64,000 bases of DNA from Neolewinella agarilytica (GTDB lineage Bacteria; Bacteroidota; Bacteroidia; Chitinophagales; Saprospiraceae). Shown here piece by piece: positions 1-8,090 of the stretch. The stretch covers positions 1 to 64,000 of the forward strand of contig NZ_FOFB01000019.1 of assembly GCF_900110645.1 (NCBI RefSeq), in the 5' to 3' direction. Position 1 is the first letter of the stretch. Each line of letters opens with the position of its first letter. The notes under the pieces are model-generated. The model ran no database searches and had not been told where the DNA came from. It saw nothing but the letters and a program-made list of their open reading frames with translations. A program made the translations under genes and the position numbers.

Positions 1-31
1 CTCTCATTAACCCCACTCGTTTGCGGGGCCG

Positions 32-63
32 CAAAGGTACATCCACCTCTTTCATTCCTGCAA
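32..63 (-). promoter_or_regulatory. Bacteroidota-type promoter, downstream copy
   Basis: On the minus strand TTG (61-63), 21 bases and TACCTTTG (32-39) form a textbook promoter, and the next bases are GC-rich. Transcription would start near position 25 and leave the window. Tandem promoters of this quality commonly precede rRNA or other highly expressed operons; that target is an inference because it lies outside the window. Confidence 0.65.
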
Positions 64-178
64 CACTTTTGGAAAGTATTTTAAACTTTCTTTTCGTGGT
101 TATGAGAAGGCAAGATAGTGGGTGTCAAACTTCAGGCTGGAAGCCTGATACGATGAGTCGTTTCTCATTCGCGGGATG

Positions 179-210
179 CAAAGATACGTCGCCCCAAAAG
201 ACATATGCAA
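179..210 (-). promoter_or_regulatory. Bacteroidota-type promoter, upstream copy
   Basis: On the minus strand TTG (208-210) is followed after exactly 21 bases by TATCTTTG (179-186), matching the Bacteroidota primary sigma consensus. It points left, away from glnA. The bases after the -7 box resemble those after the second promoter at 32-39, so the two look like a duplicated pair. Confidence 0.6.
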
Positions 211-530
211 GCTATTCTTTGGTAGGATCTTTACTTTTTTTCTCGCTCCGCAGATTGTTTTGCGTCCGGGCAAAAACCACGAAGTTTGTAGTGAGTAAGG
301 ACAAAGAAGCAAGAGGGATGGGAAGAGAAAGTTTTAATTATTTTTTGTTTCCCTTAAATTAGCTCTGTAAGGCTGTCAAATGGAGCTACAGTGATAGACC
401 TTACAAGGTACACGCCAGGCTGAAAACAGCTCTTCCCAGCCTTAGTCTGCCCCATTCGGCCTTACTCAGTGCATCGTCCGTGTCTGCGCCCCTACCCTTC
501 CTTTTCAGTTGTACCATATATATAGGTCTC

Positions 531-567
531 TAAAAGAAAAACCCGGGCCACCTTTCGGCAACCCGGG
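531..567 (-). terminator. Strong intrinsic terminator after glnA
   Basis: Read on the minus strand, arms ending in CCCGGG at 542-547 and 562-567 form an 11-bp stem (three wobble pairs) around a GAAA tetraloop, followed by a T-rich tract (531-541). It lies about 180 bases after the glnA stop and most likely ends the glnK-amt-porin-glnA transcription unit. Confidence 0.75.
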
Positions 568-670
568 AAAATCGTGGCCTTCCCCCTGAGAGGGAAGAAC
601 CTGAGCTGATTTAACCTTCTTTACCAGGGTGCAAGATGCAGGGAGGTAAGGAAGCTTACGCCAGTTTAAT

Positions 671-740
671 GGTTGCAAGTTGCTGGTTGCAGGTTGTCTA
701 TTCAACTATTCCCTGCAACGTGCAACTTGCAACCTGTAAC
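671..740. repeat. TTGCAAC-heptamer stem-loop after glnA
   Basis: GGTTGCAAGTTGC and continuing bases (671-692) pair with CCTGCAACGTGCAACTTGCAACC (about 712-734) with only two mismatches. Both arms are built from a heptad of the form TTGCAAC/TTGCAGG. The structure begins a few bases after the glnA stop. A related structure follows amt at 3236-3306. It may act in mRNA stabilisation or attenuation, or be a repeat family that settles after stop codons. Confidence 0.65.
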
Positions 741-744
741 TCTT

Positions 745-1761
745 TTACACAGAAGCAGGCTTTACCGTCTTCACGATACGTGCAGCAACCTTGTAGGGGT
801 CAGCAGCGGAGTTCGGGCGACGATCTTCGAGCCAGCCTTTCCAGCCACGCTCAACGGTAGCGATCGGAATACGGATAGATGCACCACGGTCGGAGATACC
901 GAAGCTGAATTCGTCGATGCTCTGCGTTTCGTGCAGGCCGGTGAGGCGGAGGTGGTTGTCGTGTCCGTAAACGTCGATGTGCTCCTTGGTGTAGGGGCGG
1001 AAGGCCTCACATACTTTTTCGTAGTCCTCTTTCTTACCGCTTTCACGCAGGAAGGAGTTGGAGAAGTTAGCGTGCATACCTGAACCGTTCCAGTCGCCCT
1101 TAAGCGGCTTACAGTGGTATTCGATAGCAATGCCATACTGCTCGGCAACGCGCTCGAGGAAGTAACGGCCGAGCCAGATCTGGTCACCAGCTTCTTTAGC
1201 GCCTTTGTCAAAGGTTTGGAATTCCCACTGACCGGGAGCTACTTCACCGTTAATACCTTCAACGATTAGGCCGGCATCGAGACAAAGGTCGAGGTGCTCC
1301 TCGACGATCTCACGGCCGTAGGCGTTGGTTGCACCAACGGAACAGTAGTAAGGGCCTTGTGGGGCTGGGTCAGTGCCATCAGCGGGGAAGCCGAGGGGCT
1401 TGTTGGTTTCGGGGTCCCAGAGGAAGTATTCCTGCTCGAAGCCGAACCAGAAGTCACGGTCATCGTCGTCGATGGTAGCACGGGCGTTGGTGGGGTGTGG
1501 GGTTCCGTCAGCATTGAGCACCTCACAAAGTACCACATAGCCGTTCTTACGACCTGGGTCCGTGCAGATAGAAACTGGCTTAAGCAGACAGTCAGAGCTA
1601 CCGCCTTCGGCCTGGTTGGTGGAAGATCCGTCGAAAGACCACATGGGGCAATCGTCCAGCTTGCCGCTGAAATCTTCAACGATTTTGGTTTTACAGCGGA
1701 TGTGCTGCATGGGCTCGGTACCGTCGAGCCAGATGTATTCGAGTTTGTGCTTGGTAGCCAT
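745..1761 (-). CDS. glnA: Glutamine synthetase type II
   Basis: This enzyme makes glutamine from glutamate, ammonia and ATP in the cytoplasm and is the main ammonia-assimilating step. The 338-residue protein has the short length of type II (eukaryote-like) glutamine synthetases rather than about 470 (type I) or 700 (type III, common in Bacteroidales). Landmarks are the N-terminal beta-grasp part with WSFDGSST (about residues 42-49), FGFEQEYF (about 106-113), the ATP/glutamate-site segment NGSGMHANFS (about 225-234) and the late RIPIATVERGWKGWLEDRRP stretch. It is the last gene of a minus-strand group glnK-amt-porin-glnA, which ties it to ammonium uptake and PII signalling. The ATG at 1761 gives the family's usual N-terminus. 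No adenylylation loop of the type I kind is seen, so control by PII or transcription is more likely. Confidence 0.96.
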   Translation of the reverse strand: MATKHKLEYIWLDGTEPMQHIRCKTKIVEDFSGKLDDCPMWSFDGSSTNQAEGGSSDCLLKPVSICTDPGRKNGYVVLCEVLNADGTPHPTNARATIDDDDRDFWFGFEQEYFLWDPETNKPLGFPADGTDPAPQGPYYCSVGATNAYGREIVEEHLDLCLDAGLIVEGINGEVAPGQWEFQTFDKGAKEAGDQIWLGRYFLERVAEQYGIAIEYHCKPLKGDWNGSGMHANFSNSFLRESGKKEDYEKVCEAFRPYTKEHIDVYGHDNHLRLTGLHETQSIDEFSFGISDRGASIRIPIATVERGWKGWLEDRRPNSAADPYKVAARIVKTVKPASV

Positions 1762-1810
1762 AATGGTAGAAAAGTTGTTTCTGTGGTTAAATCAGAGGTT
1801 ATGTGGATTT

Positions 1811-1877
1811 GGGCGCGAACGCAGGTGCAAAATAATGCTCTTTGAAGAGCCATGTTTGCACCTGCGCTCCGGCGCCC
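1811..1877. repeat. Inverted pair of the dispersed GGGCGCG..GCAGGTGCAA motif
   Basis: A plus-strand copy (1811-1830) and a minus-strand copy (1856-1877) of the window's dispersed 20-bp motif face each other across 25 bases, so the transcript can fold into a GC-rich hairpin between the porin and glnA genes. It could be a partial terminator or processing site that separates porin from glnA expression. Confidence 0.7.
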
Positions 1878-1887
1878 GATTAATTTT

Positions 1888-3030
1888 TTAGAAGCTGTAA
1901 ACGCCCGCCAGGAAGAAGGCAATAGCGCTATCGTCATCTTCACCGAAGCCGTGGAAGTCGTTACTTCCGCTGTCCAGGCGAACTTCAGGAATAATGCGCA
2001 TGTCACCAACCTTGAAGTTACCACTCAGGGTGAGTGCCAGTACGCTGGGCTGATCAGTATCATCACCTTCAGCAGCCGTGCTTGCAAAGTACTCTCCACG
2101 GAAGCTAAGGTCTGCGGTTTCGCTCAGGCCGGCAGTAAGGTAGAGTGCCGTACCGAAGAAGCCACCTGCGGTGGTTCCGTCAACACTGGTAGCGTAGTTG
2201 CTGCTGTTGAGACCAATCATGAAAGATTCGCTCACCTGGTAGGTAGCCGTGAGGTCTACCTGAAATTCGTTGAGGTTGTCCTCACCAGACACGTCTTCTT
2301 CCTCCGTACCCGTAATGGCGTTGAGGTAAATGCCGAGATCATCATTGCTGTAGCTGAGCTGACCGCCGAAGTGCTTACCTTCGATGGCGTCGAACTTGGA
2401 GTCCGTATCATTGAATACACCAACCATGGCACCGAAGCCTTCGCCGAAGCTAAAGTCAACCTTAGCACCAGTGTGGTAAAACGGGCCATTGCTGAACAAG
2501 TGGCTCATAGAATAATTCATATTCGCGGGTGCGTCGATCACTTCGTATCCAACGAAGGTACCAAAATTACCCAGGCTGAAGGTTACGGATTCAGATGGAG
2601 AATAGGTCACGAATAACTGCTGTACGGTACTGGCGAAATTCAAGCCGCCAAGGCCCAGGTTAGAGTCGCTGTTAGCATCTACGGCACGTGGGCCGAAGCC
2701 AATCTGACCGACGAAGCTCACTTTACCCATTGTCTTTTCTGCCAGAAGGTTGACATTACCAATACCGAAAGTGTTGGTCAGGCCCGTGAAAGAACTGCCA
2801 AAGGGAATGTAAGATTTGTCATCACCCGCTCCGTCTACGCTGCTTAGGTTAGCCTGGTAGTAGGCGTCAACGTAGCCAGTAAGGCTGAAAGAAGGCTCTT
2901 CTTCCTCCTGCTCTTCCGTTTCGGGGGCAGAAATGGGGTCATTTACTGGCAAAGTAGCCATATCCTGAGCGTACAGGTTAAAGGAAGACAGTAAGAGTGC
3001 CGTGAGGCTGATTTTAAAGATAAGTTTCAT
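1888..3030 (-). CDS. Outer-membrane beta-barrel porin (BBP2-like)
   Basis: This is a 380-residue protein with a signal peptide ending near LYAQ (about residue 22), a short acidic run EEQEEEE (about 39-45) and then a long series of amphipathic, aromatic- and glycine-rich strands ending in GVYSF, a typical C-terminal barrel strand with final Phe. The opening FSLTGYVDAYYQANL and the strands after it resemble the putative beta-barrel porin-2 (OmpL/BBP2) family of Bacteroidota. It sits between amt and glnA, so the inferred role is outer-membrane passage of ammonium or small nitrogen compounds; no substrate residue can be read from the sequence. It is separated from amt by 278 bases and from glnA by 126 bases containing a hairpin. 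Confidence 0.8.
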   Translation of the reverse strand: MKLIFKISLTALLLSSFNLYAQDMATLPVNDPISAPETEEQEEEEPSFSLTGYVDAYYQANLSSVDGAGDDKSYIPFGSSFTGLTNTFGIGNVNLLAEKTMGKVSFVGQIGFGPRAVDANSDSNLGLGGLNFASTVQQLFVTYSPSESVTFSLGNFGTFVGYEVIDAPANMNYSMSHLFSNGPFYHTGAKVDFSFGEGFGAMVGVFNDTDSKFDAIEGKHFGGQLSYSNDDLGIYLNAITGTEEEDVSGEDNLNEFQVDLTATYQVSESFMIGLNSSNYATSVDGTTAGGFFGTALYLTAGLSETADLSFRGEYFASTAAEGDDTDQPSVLALTLSGNFKVGDMRIIPEVRLDSGSNDFHGFGEDDDSAIAFFLAGVYSF

Positions 3031-3235
3031 GATTTGGGGAATTATAAAGTAGACTCGTTAGTTAATTTTGGTTGACCGAATACGAGTCTGCCCCGTGGTA
3101 GTTGGGCGATTTGGATCGCTTGCTTACCTTTGGTTTTCTGCTCTGATTGAAGAGTCAGAAAGATTCCTAGTCTGGGGGCGGTTCGTCCGTTTCCGGCCGG
3201 CCCGTTGGCGTTGCAGCGCTTTCGGGCTTTTTTTG

Positions 3236-3306
3236 AGGTTGCAGGGTTCAAGTTGCAGGGTTCAGGTTAAGCAACCCAAAAACCTGCAACTTGCAACTTG
3301 CAACCT
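3236..3306. repeat. TTGCAAC-heptamer stem-loop after amt
   Basis: AGGTTGCAGGGTTCAAGTTG (from 3236) can pair with the arm AACCTGCAACTTGCAACTTG continuing to 3306. It uses the same heptad units as the structure after glnA (671-740) and again lies immediately after a stop codon (amt, 3309). Confidence 0.6.
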
Positions 3307-3308
3307 GA

Positions 3309-4574
3309 TTACCCTTCAGAGGTAAGCTGGAAGATTCCGTCCTCTTTACTCAGCGTGTAAGCGTGCATGTCATGCTCGCCGATGTCAAGACCTTTGATTT
3401 CTTCTTCTTCATCGACGCGAATGCCCATAACGGCTTTGAGAGCTCCCATGATACCGAATGCCGTAACAAAGGAGAAAGCTCCGATGGCAGCAACGCCAAT
3501 CAGCTGCGTCACCAGCTGGCCACCGCCGGCCATATCGCCGAAGATGCCAACGGCCAGTGTTCCCCAGATACCACAGATACCGTGGACAGAGGTAGCACCA
3601 ACGGGATCGTCGAGCTTGAGCGTTTTGTCGAAGAAGACAATGCTGAAAGGAATGATCACACCGGCAATGGCACCAATGAGGATGGCATCCATGCCGCTCA
3701 TCTGGTCAGCACCAGCAGTGATGCCCACCAGGCCACCGAGGATGCCGTTGAGCACCATCGACAGGTCATAGGAGCGGAACATTGCGTAAGCAACGAAGAA
3801 GGCCGCAACACCACCAGCCGCAGCGGCCAGAGAGGTAGTAACGAATACGAGAGAGACGCCGTTGGGGTCTGCACTCAGGACGGAACCACCGTTAAAGCCG
3901 TACCAGCCGAACCACAGGAGGAATACACCAATGGCAGCCAGTGGCATACTGTGTCCTGGGATAGCCGTGATCTGACCGTTTTTCTTGTACTTACCGCGGC
4001 GAGCCCCCAGAAGGATGATAGCGGCAAGGGCAGCAAAGCCACCCGCAGCGTGTACGAGGGTAGAACCGGCGAAATCGTAGAAGCCCATTTCAGCGAGCCA
4101 GCCTCCACCCCAGTGCCACATACCGGTAATGGGATAAGACAGTGCAACGAAGATGGTAGCAAAAATCAGGAATGGGACCAGCTTGATACGCTCCGCCACG
4201 GCACCAGATACAATGGTAGCGCAGGTAGCGGCGAACATGCCCTGGAAGATGAAGTCCGAGTACCCGGTGTAGGTAGATCCGCCTTCAGCAGCAGCAGCAT
4301 AATCAGCAACGGAGCCCGCTGCCCAATCCATAGGAGCGAAACGGCCGATAAAACCACCGGCAAAATCGTCTCCGGGGTACATCAGGTTATAACCTACGAC
4401 GTAGTACGTCAGCAGGCCAATGCTGATGATCATGGAGTTTTTGAAGAGAATGTTGACAACGTTCTTACGCTGTACGAAACCAGCTTCGAGGCTGGCAAAA
4501 CCCAGGTGCATGATGAAGACGAAACACGTCGCCACCAGAATCCAAAGGTTATTTACTGTAAACAATGCTTCCAT
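3309..4574 (-). CDS. amt: Ammonium transporter AmtB family
   Basis: This inner-membrane ammonium channel has 421 residues and about eleven membrane segments. Family marks are the signature around DFAGSTLVHAAGG (about 168-179) and the two pore histidines, H175 in STLVHAAGG and H331 in ATSVHGICGIWG. The N-terminus MEALFTVNNLWILVATCFVFIM starts directly with the first membrane helix and lacks a cleavable leader. The cytoplasmic tail RVDEEEEIKGLDIGEHDMHAY is where PII proteins usually dock. The gene lies 271 bases downstream of glnK, the classical pairing in which GlnK plugs the channel when nitrogen is plentiful. Confidence 0.97.
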   Translation of the reverse strand: MEALFTVNNLWILVATCFVFIMHLGFASLEAGFVQRKNVVNILFKNSMIISIGLLTYYVVGYNLMYPGDDFAGGFIGRFAPMDWAAGSVADYAAAAEGGSTYTGYSDFIFQGMFAATCATIVSGAVAERIKLVPFLIFATIFVALSYPITGMWHWGGGWLAEMGFYDFAGSTLVHAAGGFAALAAIILLGARRGKYKKNGQITAIPGHSMPLAAIGVFLLWFGWYGFNGGSVLSADPNGVSLVFVTTSLAAAAGGVAAFFVAYAMFRSYDLSMVLNGILGGLVGITAGADQMSGMDAILIGAIAGVIIPFSIVFFDKTLKLDDPVGATSVHGICGIWGTLAVGIFGDMAGGGQLVTQLIGVAAIGAFSFVTAFGIMGALKAVMGIRVDEEEEIKGLDIGEHDMHAYTLSKEDGIFQLTSEG

Positions 4575-4845
4575 GGGGAATCAATATTTTGTAGTTGTTA
4601 GTTTTCTAAAGGGGAGTTACTGGGAAGATCAGCTGACAATTGATCGTTCCTGGAAGCAAATGACCAGGAGGACGAAGCAATAGCAGCGTCAGCAATGGTC
4701 TTATTGTGGTTAGGAGCTAAGGGGCAGGAGATGCGCGTTCTGAGAAATACGAGTGTTTGCGCTTGTGTGTAAGTGAAAGTCCTGCTAAGAAGTGGTGTAG
4801 GGGGGAGTGGTTAAATCGCCCTTGGGTAATGGTGGCAGAGTGGTA

Positions 4846-5184
4846 TTAGATAGCACTTTCGTTTTCTTCGCCGGTACGAATCCGAACGATGCGTTCCAGA
4901 TCGTAAACGATGATCTTACCGTCACCAACTTTACCGGTACGCCCGGAAGCAGTGATGGCCTGTATGATGGAATCAACTTTTTCCGTTGGCGCCAAAATGT
5001 CAAGTTGTAGCCTTGCAATGTAGTCAGCGTCGTATACGCTACCACGATAGGTTAGCTGTTCGCCACGTTGAAGGCCGAAACCTTTTACCTCGGAGAGCGT
5101 GAAGAAGTTCACGTCGATCTCAGCCAAGGCATCCCGAATGGATTCGAAACGGGACAAACGGATGATGGCTTCTATTTTCTTCAT
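4846..5184 (-). CDS. glnK: PII nitrogen regulatory protein
   Basis: This 112-residue protein aligns over its full length with the PII family, small trimeric proteins that sense ATP/ADP and 2-oxoglutarate. Visible marks are KGFG (34-37) entering the T-loop, tyrosines Y46 and Y51 at the positions of the E. coli T-loop tyrosines, the B-loop GRTGKVGDGKI (81-91) and the C-terminal RIRTGEE. The T-loop is the part that inserts into Amt. It is the first gene of the minus-strand nitrogen cluster, followed by amt, and I call it GlnK because of that neighbour; sequence alone cannot separate GlnK from GlnB. Y51 is available for uridylylation, but no uridylyltransferase is in the window. Confidence 0.95.
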   Translation of the reverse strand: MKKIEAIIRLSRFESIRDALAEIDVNFFTLSEVKGFGLQRGEQLTYRGSVYDADYIARLQLDILAPTEKVDSIIQAITASGRTGKVGDGKIIVYDLERIVRIRTGEENESAI

Positions 5185-5278
5185 TGAATGGGTGGTTAAT
5201 TAGTGTTTCCGGTGCCCCGGAAATGGACGACTAGTACGTCAGCTCGATTTTGCGGAGATCGTCATCTTCGCTGTTGAT

Positions 5279-5295
5279 GTGACAAATGTGACACG
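5279..5295. promoter_or_regulatory. Possible CRP/FNR-type site
   Basis: TGTGACAAATGTGACAC lies in the 219-bp divergent region between glnK and the plus-strand gene at 5404. It is a direct repeat of TGTGACA and differs by one base from the TGTGA-N6-TCACA palindrome bound by CRP-like regulators. Its position suits control of the nitrogen cluster, but this is pattern matching only. Confidence 0.25.
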
Positions 5296-5403
5296 TCCTG
5301 ACTTAGTGTGAAAGAGAAGATAAGGCACCTAATATGATATCCGATGCAAATAATTTAGATTTAAACTTCGGATTATCATACATTTACGAAAAGTATTAAT
5401 CCC

Positions 5404-6900
5404 ATGTCTGACACCAAATTGCAACGACTAATAAACTCAATGTCTCCTGCAGAAAAGCGAAATTTCAAAATATACGTCAATCGCTCCGCCTCTAATTCGG
5501 GTAGTAAGTTTGTTCTTCTATTTGATTTTCTCTCCGGAAAAAGGAAGATCACGGAGGAGTTGGTGATGAGAAAACTATCCCTTAACAAGGGGAGCTATGC
5601 GAACCTTCGCCAACACCTGTATAATGAAATTCTGACCAGCCTTCGATTGATCTACATTAGTAAAGAAATAGACATTGAGTTGCGGGAACAAATTGACTTC
5701 ACCCGAATTCTCTACGGTAAGGGGCACTATCTGGATGCGCTTCAGTTGCTGGAACGGGCTAAGCTTAAAGCAGTCAAACACGGGCAAGACATTTTGCACC
5801 TCGAAATCATGGAGTTTCAGAAAATGATCGAAGCTCGCCACATCACCTATTCCAGAAAAGTCGTCAATAAAATGGATCTTCTCCTTAACGAATCCTCGAC
5901 GATTAGCAGAAGTATGCTCAACACCAGTGAGCTGCTGAATATGAATATTCAGATTCATGGCCGCTACATTGAGAGAGGTCATAGCCGGAGCAGAGAAGAT
6001 TTTTTGGAAAATGCAGCCTTCTGGCAAGAGATACAAACCAAACGGGCAGACTCAGAATCTACCGGCAGCACCTTCCATCAGCGGATTAACCGGATGCAGG
6101 CTACCATGTGGTACTACTACATACAACTTAACTTTCAGGACGCACTGGAAGCCGCCAGAGACACTGCGGGGCTTTTCAACATGAGCCAGCAAATGATCGT
6201 TAAAGATCCGGACCTCTACCTTCGGTGCCTGTATTACGTAGCCGTATTCAGCTATCTCACCCACATAAAAAAAGATCTCAAACGCTACGTTGATCGAATG
6301 GATAGCTTTCTGCACGATGGAAAGGTGAGGCTGAACGAAAATTCCCGGCAACTGGGGCTTACCTACCTTAATCTGAGTAAGTATAATTACTACTTTTCTT
6401 CCGAAGACTGGGAATCTGCCTACCAACTATCTACTGCCTTACACCGAGACTACGAATTGAATAATTTCCGTCCTAATAATCAGCGCTGGGGTCTGTTTCT
6501 ATATAAAAGCGCCGTGGCTTGCTTTCTTACCTATCGATATGATGAGGCGATAGACTATCTTATTGAGGTTGACAACATCCAGGGAGGGATTCTCAGAGAA
6601 GATCTTTTGATCAACACCCGACTGCTCCACTCGATCTGTAATTTTGAATTAGGGAACTTCGACCTGGTAGACATCCGGCTCACGAATCTTAAACGTCTGC
6701 TAAAAAAAAGCAAGGAAAGTGCGGAAGTCCACCTTCTTACCGCAGCGACTTTACGCCGCTTACTAAAGGTACCTAAAGCGGAGCAGGAGCCCATTTTTGA
6801 GGATTTACGACAGGGCTTAGGGAAGTTCCGGAAAGACCCCTTTGAGCAAAAAGCGATTGTCTATTTTGACCCCAACTCATGGCTGGACAAACATTTATAG
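5404..6900 (+). CDS. Helical-repeat protein of unknown function
   Basis: The 498-residue protein has no signal peptide and is almost entirely predicted alpha-helix, with pairs such as LYLRCLYYVAVFSYL and YKSAVACFLTYRYDEAIDYL that look like degenerate TPR units in the C-terminal half. The N-terminal part (MSDTKLQRLINSMSPAEKRNFKIYV) resembles the start of conserved hypothetical proteins I associate with Saprospirales genomes; no enzymatic motif is visible. It is transcribed alone, divergent from glnK, and its A/T-rich upstream region contains TACATTTACG, a weak -7 match. It is probably cytoplasmic and a scaffold or regulator, but the function cannot be named from sequence. Confidence 0.8.
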   Translation: MSDTKLQRLINSMSPAEKRNFKIYVNRSASNSGSKFVLLFDFLSGKRKITEELVMRKLSLNKGSYANLRQHLYNEILTSLRLIYISKEIDIELREQIDFTRILYGKGHYLDALQLLERAKLKAVKHGQDILHLEIMEFQKMIEARHITYSRKVVNKMDLLLNESSTISRSMLNTSELLNMNIQIHGRYIERGHSRSREDFLENAAFWQEIQTKRADSESTGSTFHQRINRMQATMWYYYIQLNFQDALEAARDTAGLFNMSQQMIVKDPDLYLRCLYYVAVFSYLTHIKKDLKRYVDRMDSFLHDGKVRLNENSRQLGLTYLNLSKYNYYFSSEDWESAYQLSTALHRDYELNNFRPNNQRWGLFLYKSAVACFLTYRYDEAIDYLIEVDNIQGGILREDLLINTRLLHSICNFELGNFDLVDIRLTNLKRLLKKSKESAEVHLLTAATLRRLLKVPKAEQEPIFEDLRQGLGKFRKDPFEQKAIVYFDPNSWLDKHL

Positions 6901-7107
6901 CCAGTAAGCAGACCATTTCGCCCTGGAAGCTATTCATCAAGTAGCACAACTATTTCTCGGCAAGCGCGGGTGAGGTTTTACTCCCCTAAAAGCAAAGGCC
7001 AAGACATTTAGATTAGCTTATTACGGCCTATCTTACCCAAAGTTTTCCGGGACATCTCCATGCGTGTCCTCTCATTCAGAACAAAGACCCCGCTCTCAAC
7101 ATCAACT

Positions 7108-7980
7108 ATGAAGAACTTCTCCTCTTTTCGTTTCCTCGCCATATTCTTTACCATTGGTGCAACGGTACTCTTTCTGGCCAACTCCAGCGGCCCGGCGGCT
7201 AACAACAACTTTTTCACCGGCGCGCCGAGCGCCGGAGGTGGGATGGAATCCACCTGCAGCACCTGTCATAACTCCGGCAGCTTCGGAGAACCGCAGCTAG
7301 CCATTACCTTCTCTGATGAGAATGGTGATGAAGCTAACCCGACCAGTTACCGCCCCGGTCAGACCTATACCGTCACCGTGGCCGTAGGCCACACCATGAC
7401 GGCTCCGGCAGCCACTGGGTTTCAGTCTCAGATACTGGATGCAAGCAACAACGTAGCCGGTGTAATGGGTTCTCCGGGAGCAGGCGTACAGATTAGTTCT
7501 GGCCCCGCGGGCTCGGGGCGGCAGTACGCTGAGCACAGCACCCCGAATGCAGACAGTACTTTCACCTTTGAGTGGACGGCACCAGAAGCCGGTGCCGGAG
7601 AAGTTAAGATGTACGTTGTCGGGAATCTCGTCAACCGTGCCGCCGGCACGAGTGGAGACAATGGCAGCACCTCCCCCACCATCCTGACCTTTGAAGAAGG
7701 TACGCCCGTGAGTACCCGTAACCCGGGCTTCAGCGAAACCCGCCTTTTTCCTAACCCTGCTGACAGCCCCGTAAGCCTGAGTGTCCGCCCCGACGTTGCC
7801 GGAGACTATACACTTCGCGTTCTGGACATTGCCGGCCGGGAACTGAACCGCAACAGCCTTCGCCTTACGGCGGGGAATGAGACCATTGCCGTACCTACCA
7901 CCAGCTTGCAGCCGGGAATCTACCTGGTGGAGCTTTCCGGTGAAAATGGGCGTTTACTCGAGCGTTTGCTCGTTCGGTAA
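7108..7980 (+). CDS. Reeler-like secreted protein with CxxCH and T9SS signal
   Basis: I place the start at 7108 because MKNFSSFRFLAIFFTIGATVLFLANSS forms a good signal peptide; the open frame extends 48 bases upstream without one. After the signal peptide comes GAPSAGGGMESTCSTCHNSG, whose CSTCH is a CxxCH heme-type motif of the kind found in choice-of-anchor V/Reeler proteins. A beta-sandwich region (about 55-195) follows, then a C-terminal type IX sorting domain starting near ETRLFPNPAD and ending LLERLLVR. The protein is therefore expected to be exported by the Sec system, then carried across the outer membrane by T9SS and attached to the surface. Heme binding by the single CxxCH is plausible but unproven. 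A strong terminator follows at 8006. Confidence 0.85.
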   Translation: MKNFSSFRFLAIFFTIGATVLFLANSSGPAANNNFFTGAPSAGGGMESTCSTCHNSGSFGEPQLAITFSDENGDEANPTSYRPGQTYTVTVAVGHTMTAPAATGFQSQILDASNNVAGVMGSPGAGVQISSGPAGSGRQYAEHSTPNADSTFTFEWTAPEAGAGEVKMYVVGNLVNRAAGTSGDNGSTSPTILTFEEGTPVSTRNPGFSETRLFPNPADSPVSLSVRPDVAGDYTLRVLDIAGRELNRNSLRLTAGNETIAVPTTSLQPGIYLVELSGENGRLLERLLVR

Positions 7981-8005
7981 TTACTTGCCTCTATATAAAG
8001 ATTAA

Positions 8006-8044
8006 CGAATAGCCGTGCCCTTTCCGGCACGGCTATTCGATTTT
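8006..8044 (+). terminator. Intrinsic terminator
   Basis: A perfect 14-bp stem (8006-8019 with 8026-8039, core GAATAGCCGTGCC) encloses a short C/T loop and is followed by ATTTTG. It ends the Reeler-like gene and separates it from the PEBP gene. Confidence 0.85.
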
Positions 8045-8090
8045 GAACCCCTTTCCGCTCTCCACGTTAATTCCAAAAACACAATCGACC

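Larger units (their letters stand above)
1..744. other. Non-coding left edge
   Basis: No convincing protein gene is seen here. The longest open frames (for example 21-362) have no recognisable composition, signal or family resemblance and overlap promoter-like sequence. The stretch holds two tandem minus-strand promoters, a strong minus-strand terminator at 531-567, a GC-rich structured stretch between 568 and 664, and a stem-loop at 671-740 just after the glnA stop. No tRNA or rRNA is recognisable. Confidence 0.6.

Noticed and set aside
21..362. 113-residue open frame at the left edge
   Set aside because: It has no signal, domain or coding composition, and it overlaps two promoter matches on the other strand.
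361..500. Possible RNase P or other structural RNA on the minus strand
   Set aside because: An AAGGCCGAAT stretch recalls RNase P, but the universal 5' GAGGAAAGTCC and 3' segments are absent.
541..660. Possible SAM or TPP riboswitch on the plus strand
   Set aside because: Short resemblances such as CTGAGA and AACCTGA occur, but the order of conserved blocks does not fit either class and no plus-strand gene follows.
3363..4601. 412-residue plus-strand frame opposite amt
   Set aside because: It is a shadow of the amt gene, whose membrane helices and family motifs are clear on the minus strand.
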